Of a stretch of DNA of 7,460 nt, positions 1 to 5,739 are shown in pieces. The DNA comes from JBEKVE01 sp049514335. Lineage in GTDB: Bacteria; Actinomycetota; Acidimicrobiia; Acidimicrobiales; UBA8190. The notes below the pieces were generated by a model. The model saw only the letters and a program-made list of their open reading frames with translations. It was not told where the DNA came from and searched no databases. The stretch is taken from NCBI GenBank assembly GCA_049514335.1, contig JBEKVE010000154.1:1-7460 (forward strand). Reading direction: 5' to 3'. Both the position numbers and the translations under genes were made by a program. Position 1 is the first letter of the stretch. The number at the start of each line of letters is the position of its first letter.

Positions 1-1344
1 CTCGCTCGGATACAGGAGGCGGAACTCGCTCGGCTCCTCGGCCGCTTCCACCACGGCCTCGGCCAGCTCGACCGCCCCCCGGCCGCCGTCGGTGAAGTGG
101 GTGCACACCGCGGCGCGCACACCGAGCGACGCGGCGACCTCCCGGATGGCCTCGTGCTCGGAGGCGAAGTCCTCGGGGAAGGCGTTGATGGCCACCACGG
201 GGGTCACGCCGTGGACGCGCACGTTGTCGATCTGCTTGCGCAGGTTGGCCGCCCCGGCGTGGACCTCGTCGGGGTTCTCCTCGAGCAGCGCGGGCGGAAG
301 CGGCCGGCCCGCCACCACCCGGTGGGCGCCGGTGTGCGCCTTCAGGGCCCGGACGGTGGCGACCACGACGGCGGCGTCGGGGGTGAGGCCCGACGTGCGG
401 CACTTGATGTTGAAGAAGCGCTCCGCCCCCATGTCGGCTCCGAACCCCGCCTCGGTGATGAGGTAGTCGCCGGTGTGGATGCCGATGAGATCGGCGATCA
501 CCGACGAGTTTCCGTGGGCGATGTTCCCGAAGGGCCCGGCGTGGACGAGCACCGGCGTGTTCTCGAGCGTCTGCAGCAGGTTGGGCTTGATGGCGTCGCG
601 CATGATCACCGTCATGGCCCCCGCGGCGCGCAGCTCCTCGGCGGTGATCGGCGCGCCCTGGGCGTTGTAGGCCACCACGATGCGGCCGAGGCGCTCACGC
701 ATGTCGCGCAGCGATGTCGACAGGGCGAGCACCGCCATCACCTCGGAGGCGGCGGTGATGTCGAACCCCGATTGGCGCGGGACGCCGTCCTCGGTGGTGC
801 CGAGGCCGATGACGAGGTTGCGCAGGGCCCGGTCGTTGACGTCGAGCACCCGACGCCACGTCACGTTGTGGAGATCGACCCCGAGCCCGTTGCCGTGGTG
901 GAGGTGGTTGTCGAGCATGGCCGACAGCGTGTTGTGTGCCGCTGTCACGGCGTGCATGTCACCGGTCAGGTGCAGGTTGAGCGCCTCGAAGGGAGCCGCC
1001 TGGCTGTACCCGCCACCGGCGGCGCCGCCCTTGATGCCGAAGGTCGGTCCCATCGACGACTGGCGGATGGCCAGGGTGGCCCGCTTGTCGATGTGGCGCA
1101 TGGCCTGTCCGAGGCCCAGGGTGGTCGTGGTCTTGCCCTCGCCCAGGGGGGTGGGGGTGATGGCGGTGACCACCACGTAGCGGGCCCGGGGCCGGTCCGA
1201 CAGGGCCTCGATGGCGTCGAGGTTGATCTTGGCCACGAACTCGCCGTAGGGCTCGAGCATGCCCTCGGGGATACCGGCTTCCGCCGCGATCTTGGTGACC
1301 GGTTTGAGCGTGGCCTGCCTCGAGATCTCCAGCGCGCTCAGCAC
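1..1344 (-). CDS. fhs: Formate--tetrahydrofolate ligase, partial (C-terminus beyond window)
   Basis: This enzyme makes 10-formyltetrahydrofolate from formate, ATP and tetrahydrofolate in the cytoplasm, feeding purine and one-carbon metabolism. The reading frame crosses the left edge: 448 codons are present of the roughly 550-560 usual for the family, so about the last fifth is missing. Visible signatures are the ATP-binding loop TPLGEGKTTTT near residues 65-75, FGIKGGAAGGGYSQ (102-115), NLHLTGDMHAV (123-133), GFDITAASEVMAVLAL, FGNIAHGNSS, and TEAGFGADMGAERFFN in the second half. The GTG start at 1344 gives the N-terminus VLSALEISRQATLKPV, which fits the family's start; a G-rich stretch precedes it. 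It is divergent from the amidase. Identification is secure; the exact start is less so, because a short upstream ORF overlaps it. Confidence 0.97.
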   Translation of the reverse strand, partial: MLSALEISRQATLKPVTKIAAEAGIPEGMLEPYGEFVAKINLDAIEALSDRPRARYVVVTAITPTPLGEGKTTTTLGLGQAMRHIDKRATLAIRQSSMGPTFGIKGGAAGGGYSQAAPFEALNLHLTGDMHAVTAAHNTLSAMLDNHLHHGNGLGVDLHNVTWRRVLDVNDRALRNLVIGLGTTEDGVPRQSGFDITAASEVMAVLALSTSLRDMRERLGRIVVAYNAQGAPITAEELRAAGAMTVIMRDAIKPNLLQTLENTPVLVHAGPFGNIAHGNSSVIADLIGIHTGDYLITEAGFGADMGAERFFNIKCRTSGLTPDAAVVVATVRALKAHTGAHRVVAGRPLPPALLEENPDEVHAGAANLRKQIDNVRVHGVTPVVAINAFPEDFASEHEAIREVAASLGVRAAVCTHFTDGGRGAVELAEAVVEAAEEPSEFRLLYPSE

Positions 1345-1385
1345 GGCCCACCCCCCGCCCTCGCGGCGATGCCCGCGTCGGCCAT
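1338..1385 (-). CDS. Possible 15-codon leader ORF overlapping the fhs start
   Basis: An ATG at 1385 is preceded by a very good ribosome binding site (GGAAGGGGAGGGCG directly upstream, minus strand). It opens a frame of 15 codons, MADAGIAARAGGGPC, ending in TGA at 1338-1340. The fhs GTG lies in another frame and overlaps its last 7 bases (GTGCTGA). The GTG's own site is only a run of G, so ribosomes may load at the leader and restart on fhs. This could equally be chance in G-rich leader DNA. The peptide matches nothing I recognise. Confidence 0.25.
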   Translation of the reverse strand: MADAGIAARAGGGPC

Positions 1386-1496
1386 CGCCCTCCCCTTCCA
1401 GCCGGGTCGCGGCCCGACCCGGCACCCGTTATAGCTCCTCTGTGGCAGCATGCGCGACGTGCGTCGAGCCCCCGACCGCCGGCGGTGAGCCCGGAC
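1345..1496. promoter_or_regulatory. Divergent fhs / amidase intergenic region
   Basis: About 150 bases separate the two divergent genes, so promoters for both should lie here. On the minus strand TATAAC (1428-1433) could be a -10 element for fhs, but no convincing -35 lies 16-18 bases upstream. Between this hexamer and the fhs start is the palindrome at 1401-1423. I see no tetrahydrofolate riboswitch. Confidence 0.35.
1401..1423. repeat. Perfect 9-bp inverted repeat in the fhs leader
   Basis: GCCGGGTCG (1401-1409) and CGACCCGGC (1415-1423) are exact reverse complements separated by CGGCC. The element sits 57 bases upstream of the fhs GTG and about 75 bases upstream of the amidase ATG. It could be an operator for a dimeric regulator or an RNA hairpin in the fhs 5' leader. 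It is not a terminator of a known gene, since no gene ends here. Confidence 0.6.
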
Positions 1497-2609
1497 ATGT
1501 CGACGTTCATCACCCGCTTCGACACCGCCGGGACCGGCGTGCGCCTGGCGGTCAAGGACGTCATCGACATGGAGGGGGTGCTCACCACCGCCGGGTGCCG
1601 GGCGGTGGTGGAGGAGGCATCGGCGGCGCCGGCCGACGCCGCCTGCCTGGCCGGCGCCCGCCGGGCGGGGGCGCGCATCGTGGGGCGGACGAACCTCCAC
1701 GAGCTGGCGCTCGGGGTGACGGGCGTGAACCCCTGGTACGGCACGCCGGTCAATCCCCTGGATCCCACGCTCGTTCCCGGGGGGTCGTCGAGCGGCTCGG
1801 CCGTGGCGGTGGCCACGGGGGAGGCCGACGTCGCCTACGGCACCGACACGGGTGGCTCGGTCCGTATCCCATCGGCGTGTTGTGGCACCGCCGGCCTGAA
1901 GACGACGTGGGGGCGGGTCCCCCTCGACGGGGTGTGGCCCCTGTCGCCGAGCTTCGACACCGTGGGCCCCATGGCGCGCGACGTGGCCGGACTGGTCACG
2001 GGCATGGCCCTGCTCGAGCCGGGTTTCGCCAGCCGCCCCTGCGGGGCCCTGCGTGTGGGCCGGATCCGGGTGGAGGCCGACGGGCGTATCGACCGGGCCG
2101 TGGACGGCGCCCTCGCCCGCACCGGATGGGAGGTGGTCGACCTGGACGTGCCGTTGTGGCACGACGCAACCGTCGCCGCCGGCGTCCTCCTGGTCGTCGA
2201 GGCGTGGGAGACCGATGGCGATCTGGTGGCCCGTCACCCCGGCCACGTGGGCGCCGACGTGGTGGGCAGGCTCGGTCTGGGGGCGGCGGTCGACGCCGCG
2301 GCGCGCACCGCCGCCCTCGTCGTGCAGGGGCGCTGGCGGGCCGAGCTCGTGGCCCTGTGGGAGCGCGTCGATGTGATCGTCACCCCGACCCTCACCATCT
2401 TCCCGCCCCGCATCGACGGTGGCGAGGAGCTGCTCATGGCCCGCTGCACGCTCCCGGTCAATCTGGCCGGCGTGCCCGCCCTCGCCCTTCCTGTGCCGAG
2501 CGACGGGCCGCTGCCGGCCAGCATCCAGCTCATCGGGCCGTCGGGTGGCGAGGAGCTGCTCCTGTCGGCCGGGGCCGTCCTGGAAGCGGCCGCCGGCGCC
2601 GTGTCGTGA
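1497..2609 (+). CDS. Short amidase-signature family hydrolase
   Basis: The protein (370 aa) belongs to the amidase signature family, which cleaves amide bonds through a Ser-cisSer-Lys triad. All three residues are visible: Lys20 in LAVKDVID, cis-Ser97 in PGGSSSGSA (94-102), and nucleophile Ser121 in GTDTGGSVRIPS. The 24-residue spacing between the serines matches GatA. The C-terminal signature LPVNLAGVPALALPVP is also present. ATG 1497 is preferred over the in-frame GTG at 1485 because GGTGAG (1484-1489) lies 7 bases upstream of it. The triad lysine is about 55 residues nearer the N-terminus than in GatA, and the protein is about 100 residues shorter than usual members, so the N-terminal helical part is missing. 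With no gatB or gatC nearby, a free-standing amidase is likelier than a GatA subunit. The substrate cannot be told. Confidence 0.9.
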   Translation: MSTFITRFDTAGTGVRLAVKDVIDMEGVLTTAGCRAVVEEASAAPADAACLAGARRAGARIVGRTNLHELALGVTGVNPWYGTPVNPLDPTLVPGGSSSGSAVAVATGEADVAYGTDTGGSVRIPSACCGTAGLKTTWGRVPLDGVWPLSPSFDTVGPMARDVAGLVTGMALLEPGFASRPCGALRVGRIRVEADGRIDRAVDGALARTGWEVVDLDVPLWHDATVAAGVLLVVEAWETDGDLVARHPGHVGADVVGRLGLGAAVDAAARTAALVVQGRWRAELVALWERVDVIVTPTLTIFPPRIDGGEELLMARCTLPVNLAGVPALALPVPSDGPLPASIQLIGPSGGEELLLSAGAVLEAAAGAVS

Positions 2610-2640
2610 CCGTCGCCGGGAGCGAAGCCCCGCGGTGCTG

Positions 2641-4425
2641 TCACACGATGCAGCGGGCCAGCTCGGCGAAGCTCGTCACGCCGGCTATGACCTTCGCCAC
2701 GCCGTTCTCGCGCAGCTGCTGCATGCCGTCGGCGGTCGCCGCCTCTTGGATCCGGGCCGCCGACGAGCGCTCGAGGACGAGGGTCCTGATGCGCGACGTC
2801 ATCCGCATGACCTCGTACACCGCCACGCGTCCGAAGTACCCGGTCTGGTTGCAACGCTGACATCCGCCCGGCGCGTACAGCACCATCGGTTCGCCGTGTC
2901 CGTCGCCGCCGCCCTCGGGCAGCGGCAGGAGCGGGGGCGTGGCGGCGGTGTCGGGCAGCACGGAGGTGATGGCCAGCAGCTCGTCCCCCTCGGGCTCATA
3001 GGGGCGCCGGCAGTGGGGGCACAGCCGCCGCACCAGGCGCTGGGCCACGACGCAGGTGAGCGACGACGCCACCAGGTAGGGCTCGAGGTCCATCTCGAGA
3101 AGGCGGGCGGTGGCGGTCGAGGCGTCGTTGGCGTGCAGCGTCGACAGCACGAGGTGCCCCGTGAGCGCAGCCTCGGCCGCGGTGTGGGCCGTCTCGGTGT
3201 CGCGGATCTCGCCGATCACGATGACGTCGGGGTCCGAACGCAGGATCGAGCGCAGACCGGCGGCGAAGGTGTAGCCGATGCGGTCATGGACCTGGGTCTG
3301 CTTGATCCCGGCGATGTCGTACTCGACGGGGTCTTCGATGGTGATGACGTTGCGACAGGGGTCGTTGATCTCGTTGAGGATCGAGTAGATGGTGGTGGAT
3401 TTGCCCGAACCCGTCGGCCCCACCGCCAGGATGAGACCCCAGGGCAGGGTGTAGGACGCCCGTAGGCGACCGAGGGCGTCGGGATCGAACCCGAGGCGGT
3501 CGACGTCGAGCAGACCCTGGTCCCGGTCGAGGATGCGGAGGGTGAGCGCCTCTCCGTGCACAGTGGGCAGCGTCGCCACGCGGGCGTCGATGGTCCGTCC
3601 CGACGCCACGAACGACATACGGCCGTCCTGGGGGCGGCGGTGCTCGGCGATGTCCAGCCCCGTCATGACCTTGAGGCGGTTCACCGTGCCGGTCGGCACC
3701 GTGGGCGACAGATCGACGGCGTCGTGCAGGACGCCGTCGACACGCAACCGGACGCGCATGCGGGTGCCGCTCGGTTCCAGGTGCACGTCGGACGCCCGCG
3801 CCTCCACGGCCCGATCGAGCAGGTGCTCCACGAACGTCTCCCCCCGGAGGTCGTTCTGCGAGGCGGCGTCTGAGACGGCGGGGATGGCGGCGGCGACGCC
3901 CTCGGGCGCCGCACCGCTCGGGGGGGAGAATCCCGAGGAGAAGGCCCGGTCGAGGGCGAGGCGCAGCTGGCCGGGGGTGGTGATGACGGCGTCGACCCCG
4001 CAGCCCGCCACCACCTGGGCGTCGTCCAGCGCCAGGACGTCGGCGGGGTCGGTGAGGGCGAGGATGAGGCGGCCGTCTTCGAAGGCGACGGGCAGGACGC
4101 CCCGTCGCCGGCAGAAGGCCTGGGGCAGGCGGGTCATGGCCTCGGGCGCCGGTGGCGACTCGGCCAGGTCGCGGTAGGGGAGCCCGAAGGTGCCGGCCAG
4201 GGCGCGGCTCAGGTCCTCCTCGTCGATGACCCCCCGGGCCACGAGCAGCTGGCCCAGCGAATCACCCGTCAGCCGCTGTTCGGCCAGGGCGGAGTCGACG
4301 TCGGACCTGCTGAGCAGGCCGTGGTTCACCAACCAGTCGCCGATCCGCATCCGACCGGTTGGACGGGAGTCGTCCTCGGTGTCGGGGGGGCGCACGGGTG
4401 CCTTCGGGGTCCGCACCCGGCTCAT
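2641..4425 (-). CDS. pilB: Type IV pilus assembly ATPase, PilB/GspE family, with MshEN-type N-terminus
   Basis: This 594-aa AAA-type secretion ATPase would power pilus extension or pseudopilus assembly at the inner face of the membrane. Residues 27-79 form two 24-residue repeats joined by a 5-residue linker, the layout of the MshEN c-di-GMP-binding module. The motor domain (about 190-590) shows Walker A GPTGSGKS (336-343), the Asp box TIEDPVEYD (362-370), Walker B with DPDVIVIGEIRD (398-409, catalytic Glu406) and the His box LVLSTLHANDA (425-435). A zinc-binding tetracysteine follows: C469/C472 and C522/C525, with 49 residues between the pairs, partly Pro/Gly-rich. ATG 4425 is chosen because GAAGGACG lies just upstream and the ATG overlaps the stop of the upstream gene as ATGA. 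Length is normal for PilB. No pilC, pilT, pilM or pilin gene lies in the window, so the symbol rests on homology alone. Confidence 0.93.
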   Translation of the reverse strand: MSRVRTPKAPVRPPDTEDDSRPTGRMRIGDWLVNHGLLSRSDVDSALAEQRLTGDSLGQLLVARGVIDEEDLSRALAGTFGLPYRDLAESPPAPEAMTRLPQAFCRRRGVLPVAFEDGRLILALTDPADVLALDDAQVVAGCGVDAVITTPGQLRLALDRAFSSGFSPPSGAAPEGVAAAIPAVSDAASQNDLRGETFVEHLLDRAVEARASDVHLEPSGTRMRVRLRVDGVLHDAVDLSPTVPTGTVNRLKVMTGLDIAEHRRPQDGRMSFVASGRTIDARVATLPTVHGEALTLRILDRDQGLLDVDRLGFDPDALGRLRASYTLPWGLILAVGPTGSGKSTTIYSILNEINDPCRNVITIEDPVEYDIAGIKQTQVHDRIGYTFAAGLRSILRSDPDVIVIGEIRDTETAHTAAEAALTGHLVLSTLHANDASTATARLLEMDLEPYLVASSLTCVVAQRLVRRLCPHCRRPYEPEGDELLAITSVLPDTAATPPLLPLPEGGGDGHGEPMVLYAPGGCQRCNQTGYFGRVAVYEVMRMTSRIRTLVLERSSAARIQEAATADGMQQLRENGVAKVIAGVTSFAELARCIV

Positions 4426-4655
4426 GGAGCGACGTCCTTCTCCGGCCACCAGCCTTCTTCGGTCCAGTCGTCGTCGACGCGACGCACGACCGATGGCGGG
4501 CGGACGTGGGCGGCCCGGGCGAGGTGCCAGTCGATGCCTCGCCGGCACCCGGGGCATTCAGGGAACCGATCACCCTGGGCCACTGTGACCGAGCCGTGAC
4601 CGCACCACCCCGTCCAGGTACCCGACTCCTTGCACACCTCGTTGCTGTGCGGCAC
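4422..4655 (-). CDS. Small zinc-ribbon-like protein translationally coupled to pilB
   Basis: A 77-aa protein starting at GTG 4655 (VPHSNEVCKESG), with AAGGGG about 6 bases upstream. The core is WTGWCGHGSVTVAQGDRFPE followed by CPGC, giving possible zinc ligands C18, H20, C34 and C37. The GDRFP-x-C-x-x-C pattern is typical of small zinc ribbons. The tail is charged and Trp-rich (DDDW, EEGWW). Its TGA overlaps the pilB ATG by four bases (ATGA), the classic sign of coupled translation, so the two probably share one mRNA and possibly one process. I do not recognise a named family. An upstream ATG at 4728 would add an Arg-rich extension and seems less likely. The coding call rests on the motif and the overlap. 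Confidence 0.7.
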   Translation of the reverse strand: MPHSNEVCKESGTWTGWCGHGSVTVAQGDRFPECPGCRRGIDWHLARAAHVRPPSVVRRVDDDWTEEGWWPEKDVAP

Positions 4656-4778
4656 CGCCTCCCCCTTGCCTGTCGGCCGACGCCGTCGGCGCCTTGCGAG
4701 GGCCGGTCGCGGCTCTAGTGGAGACATCGACGGCCGCAGCCGCGCAGGAGAGAGAAAGGGGCCCGATGGAGCCACAAA

Positions 4779-4792
4779 AGGACTTTGGTCCC
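4779..4792. promoter_or_regulatory. DosR/DevR-like box
   Basis: AGGACTTTGGTCCC matches the mycobacterial DosR (DevR) core pattern GGGACTTTNGNCCC at all defined positions but the first. It lies about 125 bases upstream of the zinc-ribbon GTG, so it could act on the pilB unit; on the plus strand it has no secure target. It falls inside a doubtful 69-codon plus-strand ORF. One site by eye is weak evidence. Confidence 0.35.
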
Positions 4793-4893
4793 GACCCCGA
4801 CGGTGGTGGCGTCGAGGCCGGCGGGTGCTCCCGTCGTTGCCCTCGGTCGCCTGGCGCGTGTGCCCCCGATCGGGGATATGCGCCGCAGGGCGG

Positions 4894-4995
4894 TCAGACG
4901 GGCCCGGGCTCCTTGGGAGCGGTGTGGGACAGCACGGCCCGGAGGAAACGGAGCAGGTCGCAGCGGAAGCAGTAGTCGCGGCACGTATGAGCCAT
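4894..4995 (-). CDS. Candidate 33-aa cysteine-rich small protein
   Basis: ATG 4995 opens MAHTCRDYCFRCDLLRFLRA and continues to TGA at 4894-4896 (33 aa). GAGGGGGG lies 7 bases upstream, a good ribosome binding site. Nearly every codon ends in G or C, like the proven genes nearby. C5, C9 and C12 with nearby His residues could bind a metal, and the LLRFLRAVL stretch could be an amphipathic helix. I recognise no family. The gene stands alone on the minus strand, about 240 bases before the zinc-ribbon gene, and could be transcribed with it. The main doubt is that an ORF this short arises easily by chance in GC-rich DNA. Confidence 0.35.
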   Translation of the reverse strand: MAHTCRDYCFRCDLLRFLRAVLSHTAPKEPGPV

Positions 4996-5206
4996 CGGAC
5001 ATCCCCCCTCGACGGCTGCCCGCACCCGCCCCCGAGAGGCCGGGTGGAGCCGCCACCCCTTGCGCCAACCGTGGCAAACGACCCTCACCACGACCCCACG
5101 CGCCGCCCAACAATCGCCCAACTGGGGCGCCCGGGTCAATGGCCCCCGGGGCGTGGGTGGGGGGTTCGTGGCCGGTGAGCCCGGGGTACCCGGGGCGTCG
5201 CCGCCC

Positions 5207-5212
5207 TAGTGT
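5207..5212 (+). promoter_or_regulatory. Candidate -10 hexamer for the SRPBCC gene
   Basis: TAGTGT fits the actinobacterial TANNNT -10 pattern and would place a transcript start about 30 bases before ATG 5251. No good -35 lies 16-18 bases upstream (GGGTAC is there). Confidence 0.3.
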
Positions 5213-5250
5213 CTGGGCATCGCGCACACCTGCCGAGCACGGGGGAGCCC

Positions 5251-5727
5251 ATGATCCGAGGTGAGGGGACCGCAGTGGTGCGGGGGGTCACCCCCGACGA
5301 GGTGTTCGACTTCGTCCTGGACCCCGCCCAGTACACCAAGGCCGACACCAAGATGGTGTGGGTCACGAAGCTCGCCGACACCCCCGACGGGATGCTCGCT
5401 CGCGAGGACGGGACCTTCCTGGGCCTGCTCAAGGGGTCGGTCGTGACCCGCTACCGCTGGACCCGCCCCACCTCCATCGACGTCACCCTGGAGCACGGCG
5501 TGCCCCGCGCCCTGCACGCCTGGTTCGAGATCGAGGCCGTGGAGGGCGGCACGCGCGTGCGTCACGTGGAGGAGCTGGACCTCGGGCACGGCCTCTTCGG
5601 CATGCTCCACGACGCCTTGGCCCGCTCGTGGTTCGCCCGCTCGGTCGAGGCGGAGGTGGCCGAGATCGCCCGGCTGCTCGAAGCGGGCGAGCGCGGGCGC
5701 GCCGCCGAGGCCGCCGGAGGCTCCTGA
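5251..5727 (+). CDS. SRPBCC-fold (polyketide cyclase/START-like) protein
   Basis: A 158-aa cytosolic protein with no signal peptide or membrane segment. The N-terminus RGEGTAVVRGVTPDEVFDFVLDP (residues 3-25) is the typical first strand and helix of the SRPBCC fold. It is followed by alternating strands, FEIEAVEGGTRVRHVEELD (92-110), and a long C-terminal helix (119-146) that closes the hydrophobic pocket in this fold. Such proteins bind or turn over small hydrophobic ligands. No catalytic motif is diagnostic, so the ligand is unknown. ATG 5251 is chosen over the ATG at 5209 because GGGGGAG lies just before it and the fold starts right after it. The last ten residues are Ala/Gly-rich and probably disordered. 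It is convergent with the cupin gene, with 7 bases between the stops. Confidence 0.85.
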   Translation: MIRGEGTAVVRGVTPDEVFDFVLDPAQYTKADTKMVWVTKLADTPDGMLAREDGTFLGLLKGSVVTRYRWTRPTSIDVTLEHGVPRALHAWFEIEAVEGGTRVRHVEELDLGHGLFGMLHDALARSWFARSVEAEVAEIARLLEAGERGRAAEAAGGS

Positions 5728-5739
5728 CGCCCGGTCAGG
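5723..5739. terminator. Small hairpin spanning two convergent stop codons
   Basis: CCTGAC (5723-5728) and GTCAGG (5734-5739) are exact reverse complements around GCCCG. The SRPBCC TGA sits in the left arm and the cupin TGA, read on the minus strand, in the right arm. It could end transcription from both sides, but the stem is only 6 bp and has no T tract on either side. Confidence 0.35.

Larger units (their letters stand above)
4656..5250. other. 595-base stretch without a secure gene
   Basis: This is the shared upstream region of the minus-strand zinc-ribbon/pilB pair and the plus-strand SRPBCC gene. It holds a DosR/DevR-like box (4779-4792), a candidate 33-codon minus-strand ORF (4894-4995), and a candidate -10 hexamer near 5207. 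Between 5000 and 5200 it is very G/C-rich, with CCCGGGG twice around a TA (near 5181-5197). I see no recognisable promoter for the zinc-ribbon/pilB unit, no RNA gene and no terminator with a T tract. Confidence 0.6.

Noticed and set aside
97..1434. A 445-codon open frame on the plus strand opposite fhs
   Set aside because: The minus strand encodes a full set of formate--tetrahydrofolate ligase motifs; the plus frame is Gly/His/Arg/Asp low-complexity, typical of the antisense of a high-GC gene.
1345..1440. Tetrahydrofolate riboswitch before fhs
   Set aside because: I could not match either known THF riboswitch layout; only a single simple palindrome is present.
1338..2246. A 302-codon minus-strand frame across the amidase
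   Set aside because: It is antisense to an amidase with an intact catalytic triad and has no recognisable domain; only its last 15 codons are discussed as a leader.
1485..2609. Amidase as GatA, starting at GTG 1485
   Set aside because: No gatB/gatC is nearby and the protein is about 100 residues short. The GTG has no ribosome site, whereas ATG 1497 has GGTGAG seven bases upstream.
2610..2640. A terminator hairpin between the convergent amidase and pilB genes
   Set aside because: Only about five imperfect pairs with a G-T pair form around CTTCG, with no T tract; too weak to annotate.
4426..4557. N-terminal extension of the pilus ATPase by 44 codons
   Set aside because: The extension is Arg/Pro low-complexity and lies over the zinc-ribbon gene; ATG 4425 has a ribosome site and an ATGA overlap.
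4766..4975. A 69-codon plus-strand ORF starting MEPQKDFGPDPDGGG
   Set aside because: It has a fair ribosome site (AAAGGGG), but the composition is Gly/Pro/Arg low-complexity, codon bias is weak, and its 3' part is antisense to the better-looking Cys-rich ORF.
5209..5250. Upstream ATG for the SRPBCC gene
   Set aside because: It overlaps the candidate -10 hexamer and adds 14 residues outside the fold; GGGGGAG precedes ATG 5251.
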